Positions 1 through 10,488 of a stretch of DNA of 64,000 nucleotides are shown piece after piece (the stretch's first letter is position 1; every line of letters begins with the position of its first letter). Position numbers and translations under genes: made by a program. The notes under the pieces are model-generated. The model was given only the letters and a program-made list of their open reading frames with translations. It made no database searches and was not told the DNA's origin. Origin of the DNA: Vreelandella neptunia (GTDB lineage: Bacteria > Pseudomonadota > Gammaproteobacteria > Pseudomonadales > Halomonadaceae). The stretch is taken from assembly GCF_022489065.1 (NCBI RefSeq), contig NZ_JAKVTW010000003.1, positions 62,001 to 126,000 of the forward strand, given 5' to 3'.

Positions 1-696
<696 letters not shown>

Positions 697-740
697 ATGC
701 CGTCAGTAGTGAATAGCGATAAGTGGTAAATAGAAAGTAG

Positions 741-773
741 AAAGCCCGCCGTTCTCTGAACGGCGGGCTTTTT
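741..773 (+). terminator. Rho-independent terminator after rpoD
   Basis: A perfect 14-bp stem (AAAGCCCGCCGTTC and its complement) with a 3-base loop is followed by a short T tract, 45 bases after the rpoD stop. The A-run on the left arm means it could also act on the minus-strand gene ending at 849. Confidence 0.9.
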
Positions 774-848
774 GTTGAAGCCAATTTGTTGAAGGTGATT
801 GTGAAGGTAACTGTTGGCGTAGGTCGCTAGAGGCGTTCGTTGCCTGGC

Positions 849-1496
849 TTAAGTGACTATTTGCCGAGCCCGATAAATGCGGCGGGCCAGTAACAATAGT
901 TCCAGAGTAGCGATTAAAATTAGACTGTAACCGAGCAATTCGACGACTTCTTCAGCGACACTCTTAAAAGTTCCTATGTAGCTGTCTTCAAGGATTAACT
1001 GCCAAAATTCCTGCCGCCCATAGAGACGTGAAAATATGTAAGTGGTTAGTACGCCGGCATTGAAAAGGCCAAAGGCAAAGGTATTGCTGTAGTAGGCGAA
1101 CTCTTCAAGGAAATGTTGGCGCTGTTTAATTACCCAAAAAAGCGTGGGGAGAATAATTAGCGCAACCAATACTTTCCATGTGTCATCAGCGACATAATTA
1201 TCTAAAAAGTGATCCTGTTCACGCACCAGCGAGGCGGCCACAAACGCCAGCAAAAGCAGGGTAATGGTAGGCCAGACTTTCAGCACTTGGCGGATATAGA
1301 TGAGCATGGCGCAGCAGGTGGCCAGCACCAGCGTTTGAGTAAATTCAGTAAATCCCAGCTCAGAAAACCGAACTGTAGGTAAATAGAGCGCTTCTAAATA
1401 AGCACCTTGGGTAATCGCGCCGATAAACAGCACGTATAGCACCGCACGTACTAAGATGGTTTTAAATTCTATGGGCCAGGAAGGGGGAAGAGGCAT
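849..1496 (-). CDS. Uncharacterised multi-pass membrane protein
   Basis: A 215-residue protein that I cannot assign to a named family. It looks like an inner-membrane protein with about five to six hydrophobic segments (near residues 14-35, 50-70, 76-90, 105-125, 140-160 and 185-205). A notable stretch near residues 178-200 reads SVAEEVVELLGYSLILIAT, where an acidic cluster (EEVVE) runs directly into a membrane helix. The C-terminus is basic (ARRIYRARQ), suggesting a cytoplasmic tail. It is divergent from sdaA with about 190 bases between the starts. No operon partner is visible. No function is proposed. Confidence 0.75.
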   Translation of the reverse strand: MPLPPSWPIEFKTILVRAVLYVLFIGAITQGAYLEALYLPTVRFSELGFTEFTQTLVLATCCAMLIYIRQVLKVWPTITLLLLAFVAASLVREQDHFLDNYVADDTWKVLVALIILPTLFWVIKQRQHFLEEFAYYSNTFAFGLFNAGVLTTYIFSRLYGRQEFWQLILEDSYIGTFKSVAEEVVELLGYSLILIATLELLLLARRIYRARQIVT

Positions 1497-1684
1497 ACCG
1501 ACATCCTTTGTAAGTAAGCAGCGTTACTATTCGTATATAGAAACATGCATAGGTGAATGTTCATTATATCGTCACACTTGTGTGTTGGCACGCCGATATT
1601 GCGGTAAATCACTCGACGTTTGGACGTCACCCCTGCAAAGTATCTAATAGACAGGCAATAACTACGTTTCGAGGCTTAATTGGC

Positions 1685-3052
1685 ATGGCTATTAGTGTGT
1701 TTGATCTTTTTCGTATTGGCATCGGACCTTCCAGTTCCCACACGGTGGGCCCAATGCGCGCCGCCCGGGACTTTGCCCTTGCGCTTGGCGATAGCCGCCT
1801 CAGCCGGGTGGTAGTTCGGCTGCATGGTTCGCTGGCTGCCACTGGCGTGGGGCATGGGACGGATCAGGCGGTGATCATGGGGTTGATGGGCGAAGCGCCA
1901 GAAAGTATCGACCCAGACACGATTGCAGCGCGGTTAAAACAACTGGAGGAGGGTGATCCGCTGTTATTGGCTAATGGTCAGCAGATCGCCTTTGACGCTT
2001 CAAACGACGTACAGTGGGATGAGACCTGCCTGCCGTTTCACCCTAATGCCATGGTGCTGAGCGCCTATTGTGATGACGCGCTGGTAGCGACCAATACGTT
2101 TTACTCCCTTGGCGGCGGCTTCTATGTCGACCAAGCCAAGGCGGATCTTGGGGAAGTAGGCGAAGACAGCACTCAGTTGACGTACCCTTTCAATACCGCT
2201 GCCGAGCTGCTTGCCCTGTGTAAGCAGCATCAGTTGCGCATCAGCCAACTGATGCTTGAAAACGAGAAGGCTTGGCGGAGCGAAGCGGTCATTCGAGAGG
2301 AGCTGCTGACCATTTGGCACGCGATGAGCGACAGCATTGAAAATGGCTTGCGCGCGACTGGCCATTTACCCGGCGGTTTAAATGTACGTCGGCGGGCGCA
2401 GCTGCTTCATCAACAGCTGCTAAATCCACCGGCTAATCAGCGCTTGATCGTGTCGAGCTTTACCGTGATGGATTGGGTCAATGTGTTTGCGCTGGCAGTG
2501 AATGAAGAGAACGCCGCGGGGCGGCGTATGGTGACTGCGCCGACCAACGGCGCAGCGGGCATCGTCCCCGCCGTATTGGCGTACTACTTGAAGTTTGAAC
2601 CCGACGCGAGCGAAGCCGATGTGGTCGATTTTCTGCTGACCGCTGGAGCAGTGGGCATTTTGTGTAAGAAGAACGCTTCAATTTCCGGGGCAGAGGTGGG
2701 CTGCCAGGGTGAAGTCGGCTCCGCTTGTGCCATGGCGGCCGCCGGGCTTGCCGAAGTGCTTGGCGGCACGCCGGGGCAGGTGGAAAACGCGGCTGAGATC
2801 GGCTTGGAGCATAATCTTGGCTTGACCTGCGACCCGGTTGGCGGGCTTGTTCAAGTGCCTTGTATTGAGCGCAATGCGATTGCCTCCGTCAAAGCCATTA
2901 ATGCCGCGCGTATGGCGATGCACGGCGATGGTGAACACTTTATATCGCTGGATAAAGTGATTCGCACCATGCGCGATACTGGTCGCGATATGCAGGACAA
3001 ATACAAAGAGACGTCCAAGGGCGGGCTCGCCGTCAATGCCATCGAGTGCTAG
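1685..3052 (+). CDS. sdaA: L-serine ammonia-lyase (iron-sulfur, single chain)
   Basis: Converts L-serine to pyruvate and ammonia using a [4Fe-4S] cluster. The 456-residue protein has the family start ([20 protein letters not shown], residues 4-23), a beta domain, and the alpha domain with candidate cluster cysteines at C327 or C340, C382 and C393 ([13 protein letters not shown]). Length fits the single-chain type. The frame is open upstream to 1553, but homology begins at the ATG at 1685, which has a modest GAGG sequence about ten bases before it, so that start is preferred. The stop codon overlaps the stop of the convergent LysR gene inside a CTAG tetramer. Confidence 0.93.
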   Translation: MAISVFDLFRIGIGPSSSHTVGPMRAARDFALALGDSRLSRVVVRLHGSLAATGVGHGTDQAVIMGLMGEAPESIDPDTIAARLKQLEEGDPLLLANGQQIAFDASNDVQWDETCLPFHPNAMVLSAYCDDALVATNTFYSLGGGFYVDQAKADLGEVGEDSTQLTYPFNTAAELLALCKQHQLRISQLMLENEKAWRSEAVIREELLTIWHAMSDSIENGLRATGHLPGGLNVRRRAQLLHQQLLNPPANQRLIVSSFTVMDWVNVFALAVNEENAAGRRMVTAPTNGAAGIVPAVLAYYLKFEPDASEADVVDFLLTAGAVGILCKKNASISGAEVGCQGEVGSACAMAAAGLAEVLGGTPGQVENAAEIGLEHNLGLTCDPVGGLVQVPCIERNAIASVKAINAARMAMHGDGEHFISLDKVIRTMRDTGRDMQDKYKETSKGGLAVNAIEC

Positions 3053-3945
3053 TCCAAAGGGTTAATAGGTAGCAGGGTGTCTATATTAGCCACCAGGTAG
3101 TCGACCAACTGGCGTATTTTGGGTGAAAGATGTCGGTGGCGAGGGTAGACCGCCCAAACGGCGGTATCGTGGTGCTGAAAAGGCTCAAGTACGGCTACCA
3201 GCTCACCGCTGGCCAAGTAGGGAGCTACATAATAATCAGGCAACTGTGCCAAGCCCAACCCTTTGCGTGTGGCGTCTAACAGCGCTGGGCCGGAGTTGCC
3301 GGTCCAGCACCCCTCGACGCGCACTTCGCGGCGTTGGCCGTTCACCTCAAATAGCCAGTTAGGTCGAGAGCCAATCAAGCAGCGGTGTTGACTAAGTTCA
3401 GCCAAGGTATGGGGTCGCGGCGCTTGGCGAAAGTAGCTTTGTGAGCCGACGATATACTCGCGGCGGTCGCATAGACGCCTGGCGATCAGGCTGGAATCCT
3501 TTAACACCCCCATGCGAATGGCAATATCGTAACCCTCCTCAATCAATTCAACCGGTCGGTTAGTGAAGTGCATGTGAACGTCCAACTGCGGATGTAAACA
3601 TTGAAAATCATTCACCAGTGGCGCGATAAAGCGCTCGCCGAAGGTCGTGGCCGAGGTGAGTTTAAGCAGCCCATTGGGCTTGGCTTGCAGTTCGCTAAGT
3701 GCCTGCTCGGCATCGCGCAGCCCATCAAACAGATGACGGCAATGCTCTACATAGGTAGCCCCGGCATCGGTTAAGCGAATTTGACGGGTGGTGCGATAGA
3801 GTAATTGTACGCCCAACTGGTTTTCGAGCTGACTGACCAAGCGGCTAATATGCGAGGTCGACACCTTTAGGTGACGGGCCGCAGCAGAAAACGTGCCTAA
3901 CCGCACTACTTCGACAAACGCTTCGATCCGGCTCCAGTGCTGCAT
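3049..3945 (-). CDS. LysR-family transcriptional regulator
   Basis: A 298-residue LysR-type regulator. The N-terminal winged helix-turn-helix covers residues 1-60 ([23 protein letters not shown]), followed by a substrate-binding-like effector domain from about residue 90 ([16 protein letters not shown]). It belongs to the large group with the core [12 protein letters not shown]. It is transcribed away from the exported metallo-hydrolase and formaldehyde genes, with 130 bases between the two starts, so by the usual LysR arrangement it may control that locus; this is inference. The 3' end overlaps sdaA by four bases. Confidence 0.9.
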   Translation of the reverse strand: MQHWSRIEAFVEVVRLGTFSAAARHLKVSTSHISRLVSQLENQLGVQLLYRTTRQIRLTDAGATYVEHCRHLFDGLRDAEQALSELQAKPNGLLKLTSATTFGERFIAPLVNDFQCLHPQLDVHMHFTNRPVELIEEGYDIAIRMGVLKDSSLIARRLCDRREYIVGSQSYFRQAPRPHTLAELSQHRCLIGSRPNWLFEVNGQRREVRVEGCWTGNSGPALLDATRKGLGLAQLPDYYVAPYLASGELVAVLEPFQHHDTAVWAVYPRHRHLSPKIRQLVDYLVANIDTLLPINPLD

Positions 3946-4075
3946 GCTGACCCCTTAGTGCGATAGCGATTGTTGCTGTGTAACAATAATCTTATGAGTG
4001 TATCCCGCTTTATCTACTGCGCCTAGCTGACCTACACTGCTAGCATCGTTAGCGTATCAATGGAGTGTATAGCTT

Positions 4076-5059
4076 ATGTCTAAATCTTTATCCCTGTGGT
4101 CGCGTGGTGCGCTGGCCGTTGCTATTAGTGCCGGTTGGGCTGCTAGCGCCCAGGCAGAGCTACCTACGCAACAGCAGGAGCAGGCTCCGGGCTGGTTTCG
4201 TATGATGGTCGGCGAGTACGAGGTGACCGCTTTATACGACGGCCACACGGCTATTGATACATCGCTGCTGAAAGGCATGGAGCAAGAAGAAATTCTCCGC
4301 CATTTGAACGCACTATTTATTGATGCGGAAAGCGGCATGCAAACGGCGGTCAATGCTTTTCTTATTCACACGGGTGAGAACTTAGTATTGGTCGATGCCG
4401 GTTCAGCTGCCTGCTTTGGCCCATCATTGGGGCAAGTGGAGGGTAATCTGCGCGCATCGGGCTACTCGCCCGAGGATGTTGACACTGTACTGATGACCCA
4501 TTTGCACCCTGATCACGTGTGTGGGCTAGCCAATGACGATGGTGAAGCGGTCTACCCCAACGCTGAGCTACGTGCCAGCCAAGCCGATGCCGATTTTTGG
4601 CTGGATGAGGAGCGTGCAGCCGAGGCTCCTGAAGCCAATCAGCCCTTCTTTACCATGGCCCAAGAGGCGGTAGCGCCTTATCAAGAAGCGGATCGCTTCA
4701 CCCCTTTCACTGCCGGTGATGAAGTGCTGATGGGTATCGTCGCACAAGACACTCACGGTCATACTGTTGGTCACTCAAGCTTTATGCTCAATAGCGATGA
4801 TGACGCTATGCTGGTATGGGGTGACGTGGTGCACAGCTACGGCATTCAATTTGCCGACCCCACTGTGGCCATTGAGTTTGACTCTGACCCTGAACAGGCC
4901 ATTCGCACGCGAGAAGAAGTCCTCGAAAGTGCGGTTGAAGATAAGCATTGGATAGCCGGTGCCCATATGCCATTCCCCGGGATTGGTCATATCGTCAAAG
5001 ATGAAGAGGGCTATCGCTGGCTGCCGATTGAGTTTGGCCCAGTGACAACCGACGAGTAA
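4076..5059 (+). CDS. Exported metallo-beta-lactamase-fold hydrolase
   Basis: A 327-residue protein with an N-terminal signal peptide (residues 1-27, cleavage after AQA). It has the zinc-binding set of the metallo-beta-lactamase superfamily: H142-L-H144-P-D146-H147, a further His in GHTVGHSS near residue 230, the Asp in VWGDVVHS, and a late His in GAHMPFPG. It probably hydrolyses an ester, thioester or lactone in the periplasm; the substrate cannot be read from sequence. It lies 45 bases upstream of frmA in the same direction, so a link to aldehyde or thioester metabolism is possible. It lacks features of a true class B beta-lactamase beyond the shared fold. Confidence 0.85.
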   Translation: MSKSLSLWSRGALAVAISAGWAASAQAELPTQQQEQAPGWFRMMVGEYEVTALYDGHTAIDTSLLKGMEQEEILRHLNALFIDAESGMQTAVNAFLIHTGENLVLVDAGSAACFGPSLGQVEGNLRASGYSPEDVDTVLMTHLHPDHVCGLANDDGEAVYPNAELRASQADADFWLDEERAAEAPEANQPFFTMAQEAVAPYQEADRFTPFTAGDEVLMGIVAQDTHGHTVGHSSFMLNSDDDAMLVWGDVVHSYGIQFADPTVAIEFDSDPEQAIRTREEVLESAVEDKHWIAGAHMPFPGIGHIVKDEEGYRWLPIEFGPVTTDE

Positions 5060-5080
5060 CGCCTCGGTTACTATTTTTGA

Positions 5081-6214
<1,134 letters not shown>

Positions 6215-6247
6215 GTATCATTACCGAGATTGATAGCTAGCATGTTT

Positions 6248-6276
6248 AAAACGCGGTGGGGAGACCTGCCGCGTTT
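6248..6276 (+). terminator. Stem-loop between frmA and fghA
   Basis: An 8-bp perfect stem (AAACGCGG/CCGCGTTT) extends inward through two wobble and two G-C pairs to a GAGA tetraloop. Only a three-T tract follows, so it may be a weak terminator or an mRNA-stabilising hairpin rather than a full stop. Confidence 0.55.
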
Positions 6277-6299
6277 GCTGCATTTAAAGGAACCTGCCC

Positions 6300-7154
6300 A
6301 TGAGCATGAGTGAAACTTTAGAACTGGTGTCCGCTAACCGTAGCTTCGGTGGCTGGCACAAGCGCTACCGCCACTACTCCCGTGCGCTGGACTGCGACAT
6401 GGTCTTCGCCGTTTACTTGCCACCCCAGGCGGAAAACGAGCGTGTACCACTGCTTTGGTGGCTCTCTGGGCTGACTTGTAATGATGAAAATTTCATGCAG
6501 AAAGCAGGTGCTCACCGTTTGGCGGCTGAACTGGGTATTGCCATTGTCTGCCCAGACACTAGCCCACGGGGTACCAATTTACCCGGCGAGCACGAGAGCT
6601 ACGATTTAGGCTCTGGGGCTGGGTTTTACGTCAATGCTACCGAGTCACCGTGGAAGCCTCATTACCGCATGTACGATTATGTGATTGAGGAGTTGCCCTC
6701 TGTGGTGCGCCAGCACTTCCCTGTTAACGGGCGTGAATCTATTAGCGGACACTCGATGGGTGGGCATGGAGCTTTAATCCTCGCGTTACGTCATCCAGGT
6801 CGCTTCAGTTCAGTATCGGCTTTTTCACCGGTGGTAAATCCGATGAATTGCCCCTGGGGCCAGCAAGCCTTTACTGCTTATCTGGGTGAAGATCAGTCGC
6901 GCTGGCGCCAATATGACGCCTGTGAACTGGTTGCCAATGGAGCATCACGTCAGCGGCTGTTTATCGACCAGGGTGAAGCGGATCAGTTTCTTGAAGAGCA
7001 GCTTCAGCCAGAGCGTTTAGAAGCCGTTTGTGAAGAGCACGATCATCCATTAACACTGCGTCGTCAGCCGGGCTACGATCACAGTTACTTCTTCATTGCC
7101 TCGTTCATTGAGGATCATCTGCGCTATCATGCAGACCACCTCATGAAGCGTTAA
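6300..7154 (+). CDS. fghA: S-formylglutathione hydrolase
   Basis: Hydrolyses S-formylglutathione to formate and glutathione, completing glutathione-dependent formaldehyde removal started by frmA. The 284-residue alpha/beta-hydrolase has the nucleophile elbow GHSMGGHG with S152, and the late catalytic His in PGYDHSYFFI; the early motif WWLSGLTC is typical of esterase D. An AAAGGAA ribosome-binding site precedes the start; a second in-frame ATG two codons later is equally possible. It is also called frmB in enterobacteria. The gene is followed after ten bases by mtgA, which may be co-transcribed. Confidence 0.94.
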   Translation: MSMSETLELVSANRSFGGWHKRYRHYSRALDCDMVFAVYLPPQAENERVPLLWWLSGLTCNDENFMQKAGAHRLAAELGIAIVCPDTSPRGTNLPGEHESYDLGSGAGFYVNATESPWKPHYRMYDYVIEELPSVVRQHFPVNGRESISGHSMGGHGALILALRHPGRFSSVSAFSPVVNPMNCPWGQQAFTAYLGEDQSRWRQYDACELVANGASRQRLFIDQGEADQFLEEQLQPERLEAVCEEHDHPLTLRRQPGYDHSYFFIASFIEDHLRYHADHLMKR

Positions 7155-7164
7155 GGATTACTGG

Positions 7165-7881
7165 ATGCTCAATCGCTCGCTGCGCCGTTTTATGCGTCAC
7201 CTATGGCGGATTGTTTGGCGCGGCGTTTTAGCGTTTGTGCTGCTGTCAGTCGCGCTGGTACTGCTGTTCCGCGTGGTTCCGCCACCGGGCTCAATGGTGA
7301 TGGTTGAGCGCAAAATACAGAGCTGGATCAACAGTGAGCCAATTCGTATACAGCGCGAGTGGCGCGGTTGGGATTCGCTCTCTGGCAACGCCAAACTCGC
7401 CGTTATTGCTGCCGAGGATCAGCGCTTCCCACATCATGGTGGGTTTGATCTCGTCGAGTTGCGTCGCGCGTTGCAGGCCAGCCAAGACGGCGGTCGGTTA
7501 CGTGGTGCTAGCACCTTGAGCCAGCAAACGGCTAAAAATGTTTTCCTATGGACAGGCCGAAGCTGGACGCGGAAGGGGCTAGAAGCGTGGTTTACGCTGC
7601 TGATCGAGATACTCTGGAGCAAGCAGCGCATTTTGGAAGTCTATCTTAACGTCGCCGAATGGGATCGTGGCGTGTTTGGATTGGAGGCCGCAGCACAGCA
7701 CTACTTTGGCGCCTCTTCCAGCTCGCTGACTGAGCGCCAAGCCAGTCTACTTGCGGCTATCTTGCCTAGCCCCTTGACCCGTAGTGCCGCGCGGCCCGAT
7801 GCTCAGGTTGAGCGGCGCAGCCAGTGGATACGCCAGCAAATGCGCAATTTAGGCGGCGCCGACTATTTAGAGCATCTTTAG
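7165..7881 (+). CDS. mtgA: Monofunctional peptidoglycan glycosyltransferase
   Basis: Polymerises lipid II into glycan strands at the outer face of the inner membrane. The 238-residue protein has one N-terminal membrane anchor (about residues 17-37) and a glycosyltransferase family 51 domain with the hallmark motifs AAEDQRFPHHGGFD (catalytic Glu in EDQRF), GASTLSQQTAKN, and KQRILEVYLNVAEW. No transpeptidase domain follows, which separates it from bifunctional penicillin-binding proteins. Ten bases separate it from fghA; the association looks positional, not functional. Confidence 0.95.
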   Translation: MLNRSLRRFMRHLWRIVWRGVLAFVLLSVALVLLFRVVPPPGSMVMVERKIQSWINSEPIRIQREWRGWDSLSGNAKLAVIAAEDQRFPHHGGFDLVELRRALQASQDGGRLRGASTLSQQTAKNVFLWTGRSWTRKGLEAWFTLLIEILWSKQRILEVYLNVAEWDRGVFGLEAAAQHYFGASSSSLTERQASLLAAILPSPLTRSAARPDAQVERRSQWIRQQMRNLGGADYLEHL

Positions 7882-7950
7882 AATGTTTTTAGCTAGATAT
7901 GGCTGGCTTATACACTGGGAGTGTTTTAAGAGCCCGCTGCCAGCCCTCAT

Positions 7951-8718
7951 CTAGTCGTATTTCGCGTCGTTAATTTCTGCCAGTGCTTCCAAATTCGGGT
8001 AGGAGAAGTAGTAACCTTGCTGCATAGGAATGCCCAATGCCAGCAGGCAACGAGACTCCTCGCGGGTTTCAACGCCTTCGGCAATCAACTGTGTTCCCAA
8101 TGTTTTTGCCAGCGCCACTAAGCTACGCAGTATGGCTTGACGGCGCTTATTGCTATCGCACTCCATCACCAGGTCGCGATCGATTTTTAGTGTATCTGGG
8201 CGCAGGTCAGTGAGTAGATCAAGGTTGGCATAGCCGTTACCAAAGTCATCCAGTGAGGTGGTAAAGCCCATTTCACGATAACTCTCAATAATAGTGCGCA
8301 TATGCAGGCGGTCATTGACGCGCTCGGTTTCGGTAATTTCGAAATTGAGTCGCTCGGTGGGCCAACCTACGCGGTTTGCCGTTTCAAGTGTCGCTTGAAT
8401 ACAGGCTTCCGGTTCGTAGACTGCATTGGGTAGAAAATTAATCGAGAGCCGTTCCTGCATACCCAGTTCGCTGGCAAGCTCTATCGCTTTAATGCGGCAG
8501 GCCTGATCAAAGCGGTAGAGTAAATCATCAGTGACCTGCTCTAGAATTGAAAATGCGGATTCCCCATTGGGGCCGCGAACTAAGGCCTCGTAATAGATAA
8601 TTTTCCGCTGACTAACGTCGACAATCGGTTGAAACGCCATTGTAAATGCAAAAGGCACCGGAGAATCGCACCGGTTACAGTGTCCTTTCACCCTGGCACA
8701 GTTATGTTGTGCTGACAT
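7951..8718 (-). CDS. Stand-alone EAL-domain c-di-GMP phosphodiesterase with Cys-rich N-terminus
   Basis: A 255-residue protein made almost wholly of an EAL domain, which hydrolyses cyclic di-GMP to pGpG. The catalytic set looks complete: E44-A-L46, the Asn in INFLPN, the Glu in FEITETER, LDDFGNGYANL, LKIDRD, IAEGVE, and the Gln in MQQGYYF. The wording of the domain (YYEALVRG, NFLPNAVYEPEAC) is like that of BLUF-linked EAL proteins, but no BLUF domain is present. Instead there is a short N-terminus with C7, C14 and C17 (C-x6-C-x2-C), which might bind metal or sense redox state; that is inference. No GGDEF partner is adjacent. Confidence 0.92.
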   Translation of the reverse strand: MSAQHNCARVKGHCNRCDSPVPFAFTMAFQPIVDVSQRKIIYYEALVRGPNGESAFSILEQVTDDLLYRFDQACRIKAIELASELGMQERLSINFLPNAVYEPEACIQATLETANRVGWPTERLNFEITETERVNDRLHMRTIIESYREMGFTTSLDDFGNGYANLDLLTDLRPDTLKIDRDLVMECDSNKRRQAILRSLVALAKTLGTQLIAEGVETREESRCLLALGIPMQQGYYFSYPNLEALAEINDAKYD

Positions 8719-8742
8719 GTTTATCCAAGCCCTTGAATAAAA

Positions 8743-9681
8743 TTATCGTGATCTCGCCTTATTGGCGGGTTTGCGAATAACCAACACCACCCCGGTGATG
8801 GCAACGAACATCCCCACCAATCCCAATAGGGGAAGACGTTCGTCAAATAGCCACCACGCTTGAAGCGCGGTGACGGGCGGCACAAGATAAAAAAGACTCG
8901 CTACTCGCGAGGCTTCCCCCTTTTTTATCAAGGCCATAAGTAACAGAATAGCGGCAATCGAGAGAATCAACACTAGCCAGGCGAGTGTTAGAACAAACGT
9001 GCTGCTCCACTCCACCTGACGGGTCTCAAATAGCAGTGCACCGCTCCCCAGCAGCGCACCTGCTGCCAAATACTGAATAACAGCTCCAGAAAGCAGCGGC
9101 ATACTGGTGCAATATCGTTTCTGATACAGCGTACCCAAAGAGATACCGAGCAACGCTGCGGTGACGCAAAGTAACGCACTAATGCCGAAGCCGTCGAAAA
9201 GGGATTCACCAATTTCCAACTTGCTGCCGAGCACCAAGCTAATGCCCATCAGTCCGAGCCCTAATCCTAACCATTGTCGCCAGGAGAGCTGTTCACCTAA
9301 TAAAGGTCCGGCAAAGGCAGCGGTTAGTAGTGGTTGAATCCCAACGAGTAACGCCGCTAAACCAGCGGGCATGCCTAAATAAATACCGTAAAAAACGCCA
9401 CCCAAATATGCGCCGTGGACTAGAAAGCCTGAAATGGCGATGTGTGTCCATAACCTAGGTGAGGAAGGCCAGGGAATACGCATTAAAAGTACCAGTGGTA
9501 TTAACAGCATTAGCGTCAGCACGAAGCGTATAAACAAAAATGTGAACGGTTCTGCATAAGGCAGACCAAATTTGGCGCCAATGAAGCCTGTACTCCAAAG
9601 CAGAACAAAAAGAGCAGGCATGACAGCCAACCCAGCAGAAGGTAGGTCTATTGATCGTAAGTTTTTGAATAAATTAGACAT
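8743..9681 (-). CDS. EamA/DMT-family transporter
   Basis: A 312-residue inner-membrane protein with about ten hydrophobic helices and the two EamA repeats of the drug/metabolite transporter superfamily (first half beginning VLLWSTGFIGAKFGLPYAEP, typical of this group; second half from about residue 170). The likely role is export of a small metabolite or amino acid; substrate is unknown. It is upstream of and co-directional with the EAL gene, with 24 bases between them, so the two may share a transcript. The divergent DUF4168 gene starts 145 bases away. Confidence 0.88.
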   Translation of the reverse strand: MSNLFKNLRSIDLPSAGLAVMPALFVLLWSTGFIGAKFGLPYAEPFTFLFIRFVLTLMLLIPLVLLMRIPWPSSPRLWTHIAISGFLVHGAYLGGVFYGIYLGMPAGLAALLVGIQPLLTAAFAGPLLGEQLSWRQWLGLGLGLMGISLVLGSKLEIGESLFDGFGISALLCVTAALLGISLGTLYQKRYCTSMPLLSGAVIQYLAAGALLGSGALLFETRQVEWSSTFVLTLAWLVLILSIAAILLLMALIKKGEASRVASLFYLVPPVTALQAWWLFDERLPLLGLVGMFVAITGVVLVIRKPANKARSR

Positions 9682-9826
9682 TTATATTCCGAGTTGGCGT
9701 GTGTAAATTATTCCTTTGATACATATTGTTCTTTTTGTTACTAACTTTTACATAAAAAATTGAACCTGCTTAAAAACAGCGCGTCACAGTGGGCACATAC
9801 ATAACGCAATATTGAGGTTCTTTACT

Positions 9827-10219
9827 ATGCAACGTATGACTGCTCTGTTCTCTGCTGCCCTGCTTGCCACTGGTTTAATGGCTGCTACTGCCAATGCCCA
9901 GCAAACGCAGGAATCAGCACAAGATCCAATGGCGACCCAACAAGCTGCACCTGCCCAGGATTTTTCTGACGATCAGCTCCAGCAGTTCGCCGATGCTTCT
10001 CAAGAAATTGCCGTGATTTCTCAAGAATATACCCAGCGTCTGCAGGAAGCGGAAGATGAATCAGCGCAACAGGAAGTACGCACTGAAGCGAATGACCGCA
10101 TGATTGAAGTCGTAGAAGACAGCGGTCTAGATGTTGATACCTTCAATGCTATTGGTCAATCTATTCAGCAAGACCCAGAAATGATGCAGCGTGTTCAGGA
10201 AATGGCCAACCAATCCTAA
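9827..10219 (+). CDS. Exported DUF4168-domain protein
   Basis: A small protein of 130 residues. The preferred ATG at 9827 has a GAGG ribosome-binding site nine bases upstream; a TTG five codons earlier is less likely. A signal peptide covers about residues 1-24 (ending ATANAQ), and the mature part is Gln/Glu-rich with the helical DUF4168 pattern (FSDDQLQQFADASQEIAVISQEYTQRL, then a second helix ending VQEMANQS). Such proteins are periplasmic and of unknown function. It stands alone with its own terminator. Confidence 0.85.
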   Translation: MQRMTALFSAALLATGLMAATANAQQTQESAQDPMATQQAAPAQDFSDDQLQQFADASQEIAVISQEYTQRLQEAEDESAQQEVRTEANDRMIEVVEDSGLDVDTFNAIGQSIQQDPEMMQRVQEMANQS

Positions 10220-10312
10220 GCCCTGCTGTTGATATCGGCTGATAAGGTATTTTATGTAGCTAGCTTATTAAATTAATTAGTCACATTTTTATCAGCTTGG
10301 CTTCGGCCATCC

Positions 10313-10343
10313 AAAACCCGGTGCATGCTGCACCGGGTTTTTT
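10313..10343 (+). terminator. Rho-independent terminator after the DUF4168 gene
   Basis: A perfect 13-bp stem (left arm AAAACCCGGTGCA, right arm its complement) with a TGC loop ends in a six-T tract, about 95 bases after the stop. Confidence 0.93.
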
Positions 10344-10488
10344 ATTGCTTGTCGTTTTTTCATGATCCTTTTCGCCATGCTCGCCCTTATTGTGTGTTTC
10401 GGGGTTTACCTTCCGAAGCCTTCCCGCCACACTTTAGATTATGGGTTGATTATCCTGACTATTAACCGACAAGCCTTAAGGAGTCCGT

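Noticed and set aside
4057..4353. Long open frame on the minus strand under the metallo-hydrolase gene
   Set aside because: It lies fully within a well-supported gene and its product is Ser/Arg-rich with no domain.
4076..5059. Beta-lactamase resistance gene
   Set aside because: The metallo-beta-lactamase fold is shared by many hydrolases, and the context is metabolic.
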